From: Gracilaria gracilis
Lineage: Eukaryota; Rhodophyta; Florideophyceae; Gracilariales; Gracilariaceae
Direction: 5' to 3'
Assembly (NCBI GenBank): GCA_030374805.1
Contig: JARGSG010000185.1
Location: 1-22,420, forward strand
DNA length: 22,420 nt
The notes under the pieces are model-generated. The model searched no databases, was not told the DNA's origin, and saw only the letters and a program-made list of their open reading frames with translations. Shown one piece after another: positions 1 to 6,852 of the stretch (positions within the stretch are counted from its first letter, which is position 1; each line of letters begins with the position of its first letter). The position numbers and the translations under genes were made by a program.

Positions 1-140
1 GTTCATGCAGTGCGCCGTTCGGCGCCGAAAACAGTTGTGATTGTACATACTGTAGATATCTACTAGATACACATCACCCCAGCACTGGTAAACACACGCG
101 CTCACTGCCAACGGCCACATGTAAAAAGCTGTCACCAACC

Positions 141-225
141 GGCGCGCGCAGTGGCACAAAAAGGCGCGCGCGCCATGACGTGTTTCGGGCGCGCGTGCGC
201 GCGTATATTTAGACGCGCGCGCGCC
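141..225. repeat. Cluster of alternating CG tracts
   Basis: Four tracts of nearly pure alternating C and G lie within 85 bp: 141-149, 163-174 (GGCGCGCGCGCC, a perfect 12-bp palindrome), 189-203 (interrupted by one T) and 213-225. Alternating purine-pyrimidine CG runs are the classical sequence able to adopt left-handed Z-DNA and are dense in CpG. The surrounding sequence is much less CG-rich. Whether this is a promoter, a methylation target or a chance low-complexity patch cannot be decided from the sequence. Confidence 0.75.
204..211 (+). promoter_or_regulatory. TATA-like element between two CG tracts
   Basis: TATATTTA sits between the third and fourth CG tracts. An AT octamer embedded in CG-rich sequence resembles a core promoter for rightward transcription, but no credible coding region follows within several hundred bases on the plus strand. 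It may be fortuitous. Confidence 0.25.
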
Positions 226-447
226 GTTGCGTGGTCGCTGCTGCTCCAAGCAGTAAAGACTTTACAACTTATTTATCTTATATTCCCCCAAGTTGGTACA
301 TAACTTCTTTTTATCCAAGTATCTATGCATACTGCAATGCACAGCGGCACCAACGCGCAGCTTCATGCAAAACTGCCATCGACGATATGTTCACCCCCCC
401 TCCACCGTGCGCTTTCAAACGGCACGTCCGTACAGCGCTCGCTAGTC

Positions 448-517
448 GTTGAGCGCGTAGCCGGAAACGCCAGTTAAGCGCACAGCCGCAAAGGCTTGTT
501 GAGCGCGTAGCCGGAAA
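448..517. repeat. 20-bp direct repeat at the rubredoxin C-terminus
   Basis: GTTGAGCGCGTAGCCGGAAA occurs at 448-467 and again, identically, at 498-517, offset by 50 bp. On the minus strand both copies encode Ser-Gly-Tyr-Ala-Leu-Asn, the end of the rubredoxin membrane anchor. In the upstream copy (498-517) the rubredoxin frame continues into seven extra residues and stops at 474. In the 448-467 copy a different frame gives Ala-Leu-Asn-Asp followed by a stop. Because 50 is not a multiple of three, the duplication or insertion shifts the frame and changes the C-terminus. Confidence 0.85.
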
Positions 518-770
518 GCAGCAGCAAGAACGCCAGCACCAGCCCGCCAAAGATGGCCAGGTTCTTTTGGCCGGACGTCATGCAGTTGGAGCCCAGCCCG
601 TACGCCTGGTGGTCTGCAAAGCCGGCAATCACCTTCTTGCGCGGCACGGAGCGCCGATTGGGCGTGCGACACACGGGGCAAAAGTAGCCGTCTGCCACGT
701 CGCTGAACGCCGTGCCGGGCGCAATGCGCGCCGCCTTGTCGCCCTGTGCGGGCTCGTACACGTAGCCCGG
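474..770 (-). pseudogene. Rubredoxin with C-terminal membrane anchor, 5'-truncated
   Basis: Rubredoxins are small proteins that hold one iron atom with four cysteines. In photosynthetic organisms, membrane-anchored forms (RBD1/RubA) are needed for photosystem II assembly. The minus-strand frame opens with Gly-Tyr-Val-Tyr-Glu-Pro, then Gly-Asp-Lys, the Ile-Ala-Pro-Gly-Thr-x-Phe-x-Asp stretch typical of the fold, and the second metal knuckle Cys-Pro-Val-Cys (codons 678-680 and 669-671). A basic linker follows, then a hydrophobic segment of about 21 residues (nt 563-501) that would span a membrane. The first Cys-x-x-Cys, which should lie just before Gly-Tyr-Val-Tyr, is absent. There the frame enters the arm of a fold-back palindrome and meets TAG at 771-773. 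No start codon or transit peptide is visible. With two of four iron ligands missing it cannot work as read. It is either a truncated copy or an exon cut off by an assembly fold-back. The family call is firm; assignment to RBD1 is inferred from the anchor. Confidence 0.85.
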
Positions 771-783
771 CTACGTGTACGAG
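753..783. repeat. 31-bp perfect fold-back palindrome
   Basis: CTCGTACACGTAGCC at 753-767 is followed by a single C and then by its exact reverse complement at 769-783. Fifteen-base arms around a one-base centre cannot form a normal hairpin loop. This geometry is typical of a strand-switch junction, either in vivo or during library preparation. It sits exactly where the rubredoxin coding sequence loses its first Cys-x-x-Cys. Confidence 0.95.
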
Positions 784-908
784 GGCCTCAACTATCAAGG
801 GTTCACGCCTCTTACTGTACGTGTGCACGTTCACGCTTGTTGAGACACTCACGCCTCACAGGCGGAATCTCGGAATGCGCCGTGAAAAGTGCCGCACAAC
901 TCAAGCGC

Positions 909-993
909 TGATTGGCCACGGAGTAGAAAGAACCATTCGTTGCGGAGCGCAACGCCATCTGTTAATTACGTAACGTTCGCCGTCGGCCAATCA
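909..993. promoter_or_regulatory. Inverted pair of CCAAT boxes
   Basis: TGATTGGCC at 909-917 and its exact reverse complement GGCCAATCA at 985-993 flank a 67-bp centre that contains TTACGTAA (966-973). CCAAT boxes bind NF-Y-type factors in many eukaryotes and work in both orientations. Placement between two outward-facing genes fits a shared promoter, but no transcription start can be fixed for the minus-strand gene. Confidence 0.35.
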
Positions 994-1273
994 CAGCGAT
1001 AGGGCCCCATCTGCCACGGCCATCACTGCAGCAACCTTTGCACTTCGTTCCGGTCGTCATTAACTGTCGAACGCTTCGGAACCAACTTCCGGTGGCAACC
1101 AGAAGCTCCCTTTGCTTCAGCGCCTGTCTTGCGAATGTGTCCTTGTCGAAGAAATACACAGCAGACCATAACGAAACACTCCGACCACAAGCAACGGACC
1201 CATCGCATCCTGTACCTGTTCTACCTCGTGCCGTTTTCTATTCTGATATTGGTAAGCATCCGCACAAAGTGTT

Positions 1274-1280
1274 TATAAAA
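1274..1280 (+). promoter_or_regulatory. TATA box of the pirin gene
   Basis: TATAAAA lies 33 bp upstream of an ATG at 1313 that is in frame with the first recognisable pirin residues. Transcription starting about 30 bp downstream would leave a very short leader. The sequence matches the eukaryotic TATA consensus, and its position relative to the start codon makes chance less likely. Confidence 0.5.
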
Positions 1281-1312
1281 CGCCCATCTTGTCCTGCGTC
1301 TTTCATCGCCTC

Positions 1313-2550
1313 ATGTCATCGGCATTCATTACTCATACAATCCCCTTTCATTCAAAGTCACTTTTGCGACCCAGTCTTTTGCAAACCGTATCGAAGTGAC
1401 TCACACATTCCAACGCCAACCTGACTGCCTTTCGCGACGTGAACAAAGTCGTTATTGCGTGCGAGCAATCAGAGGGTGTTGAACCGGCGTAAGAAGAAGT
1501 ATTGGATCAACCGAACTGCCCAATTTGGACCCTTTTCTGCTGCTCGATGAATTCAATGTCACCAAACCGGCTGGCTTCCTAGACCATCCCCATCGCAGAA
1601 TGCAGACCGTCACCTACATGCTCGAGGGAGCCTTCCGTCATGAGGATAACAAAGGCCATGCCGGTACTATTGGAGTGGGTGATTTGCAGTGGATGACCGC
1701 CGGTCGTGGCATTGTTCACGGTGAAATGCCTGCTACGGAAGGTAGCAACATTGGATTGAAACTATGGGTTAATCTTGCCGCGAACGATAAGATGACAAAG
1801 CCACAGTATCAAGGTAAGTTTTGCGAAGCGTATACAGATCACTTCGCAAATTAGAGGAGTGTTGCATTGTTGATACCTAACGTTAATGCTTCTAGTCTCC
1901 ATGTTGCAGGACTTTTGGCGGAGGATGTGCCTTTGGCCAAGAACGAAGACGGCTCGATCGAAGTCAAGGTCATTGCTGGTAAATGCCTTGATGTTGAAAG
2001 CAAGGTGTTCACGCAAACACCAACCCTGTATTGGTATGTGAGAATGCTGAAGGGTGCTACTTTTGAGGAACGGATACCTGAACAATACAATACCTTCATC
2101 TAAGTACTAGAAGGAAAAGTTACCACAGGGAGAAAGAAGGTTGAGGGTGAGCATGGAGCTTGCATGGTATTCGGTCCCGGTGAAGGCGTTCGGATTGAAT
2201 CTGAGGATGAATCTAGATTTGTTTTTCTCGCAGGACAGCCCTTAGACGAGCCAATTGTACCACACGGTCCATTTGTCATGAACACCAGGGAGCAAATCAT
2301 GAAAGCATTCCGAGACTATTCTGCTGGCAAGTTTTACTACGACGCTACCCGATACACGAAGCATTGCTTTCTCACTGTGTTCTTTTTTTCTTGTCTTGTC
2401 TTGCTAAAGAAATCTGCAACGGGAGTCGGTTCTATCCAGAAGCTCGGCAAAAGAGCCCCACAGGCCACGCTTTCTAGGCGTTCCATCGCCGTGATTTCCC
2501 ATAAAAACCCGCTCGAGCTTGTGTACTCCTTTTCCAAAGACACCAACTAG
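1313..2550 (+). pseudogene. Pirin (cupin-fold metalloprotein), interrupted
   Basis: Pirins are bicupin proteins that bind one iron atom. They act as nuclear co-regulators in animals and, in some bacteria and plants, as quercetin dioxygenases. The ATG at 1313 opens a 28-residue stretch with no acidic residues and many Ser, Leu and Lys/Arg, resembling an organelle presequence. TGA at 1397-1399 follows, then an N-terminal strand ending Glu-Gln-Ser-Glu-Gly-Val. A one-base loss at about 1481-1482 moves the frame to Val-Arg-Arg-Ser-Ile-Gly and Asp-Pro-Phe-Leu-Leu-Leu-Asp-Glu-Phe. The iron ligands are intact: His-Pro-His (1585-1593) and His-Gly-Glu (1717-1725), the latter after the family motif LQWMTAGRGI. 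The intron is 1814-1909. Exon 2 has the Thr-Pro-Thr-Leu-Tyr motif, a TAA at 2101-2103 where pirins have Tyr, and HGPFVMNT near the end. Pirins normally end near 2350; this frame runs on to 2550 without homology. Identity is firm. Whether the breaks are real or base-calling errors is open. Confidence 0.9.
1814..1909 (+). other. Spliceosomal intron in pirin (96 bp)
   Basis: The donor is G|GTAAGT, a branch-like CTAAC lies at about 1877-1881, and the acceptor is TTGCAG. Splicing joins G(1813) to GA(1910-1911), giving Gly, and continues the pirin alignment directly from Pro-Gln-Tyr-Gln into Leu-Leu-Ala-Glu-Asp. An alternative TAG acceptor at 1893-1895 would put exon 2 out of frame. In-frame TAG at 1852-1854 shows the segment is not coding. 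Confidence 0.9.
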
Positions 2551-3884
2551 TCCACGGCGTCTTTTGACGTAGAGACTGTAAGGCAAAACATAAGGAGACA
2601 TGAGAGCCTGAGACGCTGGCGCAGGAGACGAAACAGCCGCGAGCTCTTCGACTATATCCACTTGCACGGGTTCTTCAACCACTGGTTCATTGTCGCCGGC
2701 CGAAGTACGGTATTGCATGACGTTGCCCGCTCCAGTCGTGCGACTCAACCATGCCATTCTCATGGCGTTCTCCATCTGCGATCTCATCTCTTCGTTTCTC
2801 TGTTGCGCAGTTTCTACAAGTACTCCAATCAGGCGCTTCTCTGCTTCAGCCATATTGCACTGTGCGTGTTCTTTGTCTGGTTGGGGTTCTTCCTTCCTGC
2901 GTCTTCCTTCTTCTATGACTCGTTCTGCTTCAGCTCTTTTGCGTCGCCCAACTTCTTCTTTTTGTTCAGCTATTTCCTTCAGACGCTTTTGCTCATTTGC
3001 GGCGCGTTCCGCTTCCTCCTTGAGTTTCTTCTCTTCTGCGGCCATTCTCTGAGCTTCTTTCACTTTCTGGGTGCTGTCATACATTCCCTCTATCGCTTTC
3101 TGTGTCCGTATTTGTGGCTTCTGCATGCCCAACGAAGCAAGTCATCAATGTGCTGCGTTGTTTCTTTCCTTGATCATTTGCACGGTCTCGTCTCTCAGGA
3201 GAGGGGTGGGATGTGCTTCAACACAGTAGCTCGGAAAGCGCGGAGTCTGTGAAAGATTGCAACGCTTTTGGATAATGCTTGCAACTTGTTTAGCATGCTC
3301 CTCACATTGTTTAGGGGCGTCCAACTCATATACACGTGTGTATACTATAGCGATAACTCCAAGACTTTCCTTTCCGAACTAATCAATGAGCAACTGGATG
3401 GCATTCTGCATACGTAATCGAGACGCGGCGACTGCATGTTGATAACGATAACAAATGCCTGGATGTACTTGGGTTTGCAAGCGTGATTGACAATTTTTTG
3501 CAGGTTGCGCTTCTCTTGTTTGTTGCCGGAGGTGTCAAGTAAGCCAGGGTTGTCACTGATGGCATACTCGTGCACAAAGAAGACTTTGGCATCGTGGGTG
3601 TGAGAACGCGCTCCGCTGTCGGGAACGAACTTGTGTTGTTCGGGCGTTGCACCTCTGTGCTCAGCAAGCAAGGCAGCAAGAGTGGTTTTGCCGTCGCCAC
3701 TGCGGCCGTGTAGATGCACTTCAACCATATCAGCGGTAGTGATCGCTCGAACGGGGATGGCTTCGAGTTCATTCGAGGGCGACAAGTCCAAAACTTGCGG
3801 ATGTCCTTAAAAAGCCTTCCGCACCAAGGCGCCAACATTTACGACTTTAAAACTCCTAATCTTCTTTGCTGTGGACAATTTCCG
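2404..3884 (-). pseudogene. AIG1-type GTPase with coiled-coil tail, interrupted
   Basis: AIG1/GIMAP proteins are septin-related GTPases, often membrane-associated and linked to stress or immune responses. In this minus-strand gene a lead-in segment (3884-3814, with NVGALVRKAF) reaches ATG 3728, where the P-loop GRSGDGKTT begins seven residues later. The G3 motif DNPG is near 3554-3543, and the G4-like VYTRV follows the first net frameshift. A helix resembling DDLLRWA precedes the tail. Breaks seen: a local frame patch between a five-T run (3809-3813) and a four-T run (3790-3793) that creates a TAA, a one-base shift at 3412-3413, TAG at 3379-3381, and two TGA codons at 3142-3147 inside a second local frame patch. 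The tail from 3132 to the stop at 2404 is open for 243 codons. About 100 residues of it are rich in Lys, Glu, Arg and Ala with coiled-coil periodicity, and a basic Gly-rich end follows. The start is uncertain. It runs tail-to-tail with pirin and overlaps pirin's run-on end. The family call rests on the G motifs and layout. Confidence 0.75.
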
Positions 3885-4810
3885 TCATGTAAAAGTGAAG
3901 GAGAAATGTCATGAGATATAGTTCTCTTTCTTCCAAAAGGCCAAAGAGTTCTGGAGTCATTGCCGATTCGCTTTGGTGATAAATGTTTGCTTTTTGTGAT
4001 GAAATCCATCTATGTGTACCATGGAATTCCTAAGCTTCATCACATTCTATTATTATCACTGCCTTTCAACAAGAATCGATGTCCACTTCCCTTGTTTTCT
4101 TCTTTCAGATGTCCAACTTTGACTGACCAATTGAGCTTTTTTGGAGGTTTTAAAACATTTTTGCATTCTTCGTGCGACAAGCAAAGGTCCCTTGACCGAT
4201 TCAGATTCTTTTTGTAGGATCAGTGAGGTAGAAATAATCCAGTCTTGACCGTCCTGTTGCAACAGAACTCATTGTATGAGGTATTCATTAAATCGAAGTA
4301 AGAAGATCATTTAGATCATTTGATTATTACAGAGCGGGTGGCCTGCACATTTTATTAGGGACCATCGGCTGGTATCTAGGTGCATCGTTCTGAACTCCCT
4401 TTCTTTTGTGGATGTAAATCTCTTAGTCTTAAACCAACCAAAAACTATTGTACTTTGAACCGTTCGTATTATGCATACCTCTTACACCTTTACATTTGCT
4501 GTTGTCGCCTTCCTCTGTTCACAACCCTGAGCCTCCAACTCTACAATTAACTGTTCCTTGCACCTATATCTCCTTCCCACGCAATAGAACGTCGTTTCAG
4601 CACGTTACATCAAGCTTTGAATTCTTGCAAAGAAAAAGAGTGCGCAGAAAGCTCCGCGATGCCGTATACCATCTTTGCCTTTGTGGGCCGCAGGGACGGT
4701 CCCCCCCCATCTTCCCCCCTATCTTACTATTCAACCGGGATAGACATGTACACATGCAGGCGTTCTTGCTACCGTATTTTTTTCTACCAATAGTTTGAAT
4801 CAATGAATTG
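3885..4810. other. Spacer without a recognisable gene
   Basis: I see no supported gene. The minus-strand frame at 4262-4056 (68 codons) and the plus-strand frame at 4448-4798 (116 codons) have no recognised motif, and the latter is rich in Pro, Leu and Phe from pyrimidine-rich DNA. Two C homopolymers lie near 4700-4720. The part next to 3885 would be the upstream region of the AIG1-like gene, but no clear TATA or CCAAT element stands out at a convincing distance. Confidence 0.5.
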
Positions 4811-4918
4811 GGGTGGATGTAAAACCTATATTCACCCGGGTGGAGATAAGGCTTATAGCCACCCGGGTGGATATAAGGCTTGTATCCACCCGTGTGGATG
4901 AAAGTGTTACATCCATCA
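4811..4918. repeat. Four 27-bp tandem units with inverted-repeat ends
   Basis: Units run 4811-4837, 4838-4864, 4865-4891 and 4892-4918. The third unit is a perfect 9-9-9 hairpin: GGGTGGATA, a nine-base loop, then TATCCACCC. The first, second and fourth keep the arms imperfectly. The unit junctions read CACCCGGGTGG, themselves palindromic. The minus strand across the units reads as a nine-residue repeat containing Ser-Thr-Arg-Val, but the surrounding 136-codon frame (5210-4800) has no recognisable domain. The repeat stands as a structured DNA or RNA element about 320 bp left of the large satellite. Confidence 0.9.
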
Positions 4919-5240
4919 GGGCGACTGTAACCGTACCCCCCCCGGACGTATTCCTTCCCGGCGTGTAATTTGGGAAGCTACGTGTACCGTTGTACTCTGT
5001 ACACGGGTAGCGTTCTACCTGTACGTGCAGTATGTCTTGCTTTCCCCGTCCCGGTCTGGATTCCCTTTTTGATCCAACAGATCCGGAGCAACACCCGTTT
5101 CCGGTTGGGAGCACGAGCTTACTACCGAAGGTAGATACTAGCTCCGCCGTCTTTGTATACTCTTCACAGGTCAGGACATGAGACAAATGTGAGGGTTCTA
5201 AGGCCCGCACATCTGCGATACTTCTTTACCTTCGTTTTCT
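4919..5240. other. Spacer before the satellite array
   Basis: There is no supported gene. A C-run lies at about 4936-4943. An imperfect hairpin spans 4977-5011 (GCTACGTGTAC, 11-base loop, GTACACGGGTAGC with a two-base bulge). From about 5160 the sequence becomes ordinary and shows no partial monomer, so the array seems to start abruptly at 5241-5242. Confidence 0.5.
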
Positions 5241-5258
5241 GTTTACACTTGTGTGAAC
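5241..5258. repeat. Palindrome at the left array boundary
   Basis: GTTTACACTTGTGTGAAC: eight-base arms (one G-T type mismatch) around a two-base centre. In every later copy the centre is one base, GTTTACACTGTGTGAAC. Sequence to its left (5229-5240) does not match the end of a monomer, so the array begins on this palindrome. The same element recurs at each junction, for example 6040-6056, 6852-6868 and 8475-8491. Confidence 0.8.
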
Positions 5259-6040
5259 TTGTAGTTCTCGGAGATGGGATTATGGTCAATGACACTGGAC
5301 GGCGAATGGACTGCTACTGGAGATTTGTATGAGCACAATGCCGGTAGAGGAGCTCTATTTAGAGGGCAAAGATGATTTTGAATTGGTGTATGGGGAGCGG
5401 CGGCACGAAATCGGATATTCGTAGGTACCTTGGTGTAGTAGAAAGCAGGCTTTGGGTGCTTGTGATATATGGAGATGCGACGGAGAGTGTGTAGCGTAGA
5501 AACATCATGGCAGCGTCGGGAACTGAACAGCGCCAGTACAGTTCTATAGCGCTTTTGAAGGTGTGGAGCGGTTTAGAACAGTTACGCATGTCATCGAGAC
5601 GGGAAAAAGCAGGTAGCGGCTGTGGTCGGCGACATAGAAAACGCAAACGTGGAACGAGTTATAATGAATTGCGCTTCCAAACACGTCAGGGGGACTGAAG
5701 ACCGCTTTTGGGTTTCGGGAAGCATTTGTGTTTTGGATTCGTGTTCAGCCAGGGTTTGGGCAGTCACTGCGATGGACGTTGCAGAATGTGCTCGCCAACG
5801 CCTTCTTATGAGGATGTTATCAGTGCAGATGGGGTAGGAAACTACTATTTTGACTCACATATTACATTGAAATTGTATAGGTATTGTAGAGAAGTAATGT
5901 GTTGCAAATTGTGAGACGTTTCATAAATATATGTAGCACACAAAATGGAATATATAGCTCGACCGTCAAGCGTGAAGGCATTAGATGGGGCATTGAAATC
6001 TGATACACATTTATTAAGTGTAGCTGGAGATTCTATATAG
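5242..6040. repeat. Satellite copy 1 (799 bp, edge variant)
   Basis: It differs from the core by an extra T in the junction palindrome, loss of one G near 5271, a 13-bp deletion after GCGTAGAA (near 5500) and an extra T in GCGGTTTAG near 5573. It keeps the A of CTACTGGAGATT, like the core and unlike copies 2-4. Confidence 0.9.
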
Positions 6041-6852
6041 TTTACACTGTGTGAACTTGTAGTTCTCGGGAGATGGGATTATGGTCAATGACACTGGACG
6101 GCGAATGGACTGCTACTGGGGATTTGTATGAGCACAATGCCGGTAGAGGAGCTCTATTTAGAGGGCAAAGATGATTTTGAATTGGTGTATGGGGAGCGGC
6201 GGCACGAAATCGGATATTCGTAGGTACCTTGGTGTAGTAGAAAGCAGGCTTTGGGTGCTTGTGATATATGGAGATGCGACGGAGAGTGTGTAGCGTAGAA
6301 TAAGTACGTCTGAACATCATGGCAGCGTCGGGAAGCTGAACAGCGCCAGTACAGTTCTATAGCGCTTTTGAAGGTGTGGAGCGGTTAGAACAGTTACGCA
6401 TGTCATCGAGACGGGAAAAAGCAGGTAGCGGCTGTGGTCGGCGACATAGAAAACGCAAACGTGGAACGAGTTATAATGAATTGCGCTTCCAAACACGTCA
6501 GGGGGACTGAAGACCGCTTTTGGGTTTCGGGAAGCATTTGTGTTTTGGATTCGTGTTCAGCCAGGGTTTGGGCAGTCACTGCGATGGACGTTGCAGAATG
6601 TGCTCGCCAACGCCTTCTTATGAGGATGTTATCAGTGCAGATGGGGTAGGAAACTACTATTTTGACTCACATATTACATTGAAATTGTATAGGTATTGTA
6701 GAGAAGTAATGTGTTGCAAATTGTGAGACGTTTCATAAATATATGTAGCACACAAAATGGAATATATAGCTCGACCGTCAAGCGTGAAGGCATTAGATGG
6801 GGCATTGAAATCTGATACACATTTATTAAGTGTAGCTGGAGATTCTATATAG
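6041..6852. repeat. Satellite copy 2 (812 bp)
   Basis: It has CTACTGGGGATT where the core has CTACTGGAGATT, and an extra G in GGGAAGCTGAAC near 6336. It lacks the extra T seen in copies 1 and 3. Confidence 0.9.

Larger units (their letters stand above)
1..447. other. Left flank without a recognisable gene
   Basis: No reading frame here resembles a protein I know. Short structures are visible: a 12-bp perfect palindrome GTAGATATCTAC at 52-63, the CG-rich block described separately, and a pyrimidine-rich run around 392-402. The stretch lies downstream of the 3' end of the minus-strand rubredoxin, so a TATA-like element here would serve a different transcript, if any. The small open frames are short and of biased composition, and look like chance. 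Confidence 0.6.
784..1312. other. Spacer between rubredoxin and pirin, promoter-like
   Basis: I find no supported gene here. A 128-codon plus-strand frame at 1038-1424 has no recognisable domain, and it overlaps the pirin start in another frame. The spacer holds an inverted pair of CCAAT boxes, a small perfect hairpin at 938-954 (CGTTGCG, GAG, CGCAACG), the 8-bp palindrome TTACGTAA at 966-973 that resembles a bZIP site, and a TATA box at 1274. This suits the upstream region of the pirin gene and perhaps a divergent promoter, although the rubredoxin in this copy has no 5' end. Confidence 0.5.

Noticed and set aside
442..911. 136-codon minus-strand and 114-codon plus-strand frames across the rubredoxin
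   Set aside because: They are Arg/Ala-rich shadows of the CG-rich rubredoxin coding sequence.
1038..1424. 128-codon plus-strand frame as a separate gene
   Set aside because: It has no recognisable domain and overlaps the TATA box and start of pirin in a different frame.
2662..3252. 196- and 120-codon plus-strand frames opposite the GTPase tail
   Set aside because: They are antisense shadows of the Lys/Glu-rich coiled coil, which yields Phe/Ser/Leu-rich nonsense on the other strand.
4056..4262. 68-codon minus-strand frame as an upstream exon of the GTPase
   Set aside because: No similarity to GTPase lead-in sequence and no convincing donor or acceptor linking it to 3884.
4448..4798. 116-codon plus-strand frame
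   Set aside because: Composition follows pyrimidine-rich DNA; there is no motif, no promoter and no splice evidence.
4800..5210. 136-codon minus-strand frame with nine-residue repeats
   Set aside because: The peptide repeat is the direct result of the 27-bp DNA repeat, and the remainder has no recognisable domain. Kept as a DNA repeat only.
4811..5258. Transposon end or target-site duplication beside the array
   Set aside because: No terminal inverted repeat pair, no flanking short duplication and no transposase were found; the hairpin units are local tandem repeats.
5622..5914. Plus-strand frames of 71 and 68 codons repeated in every monomer, as a tandem gene family
   Set aside because: The 71-codon frame begins with GTG, not ATG. 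The two frames overlap each other, have no recognisable motif, and edge copies change them with single-base indels. They are repeated only because the DNA is repeated.
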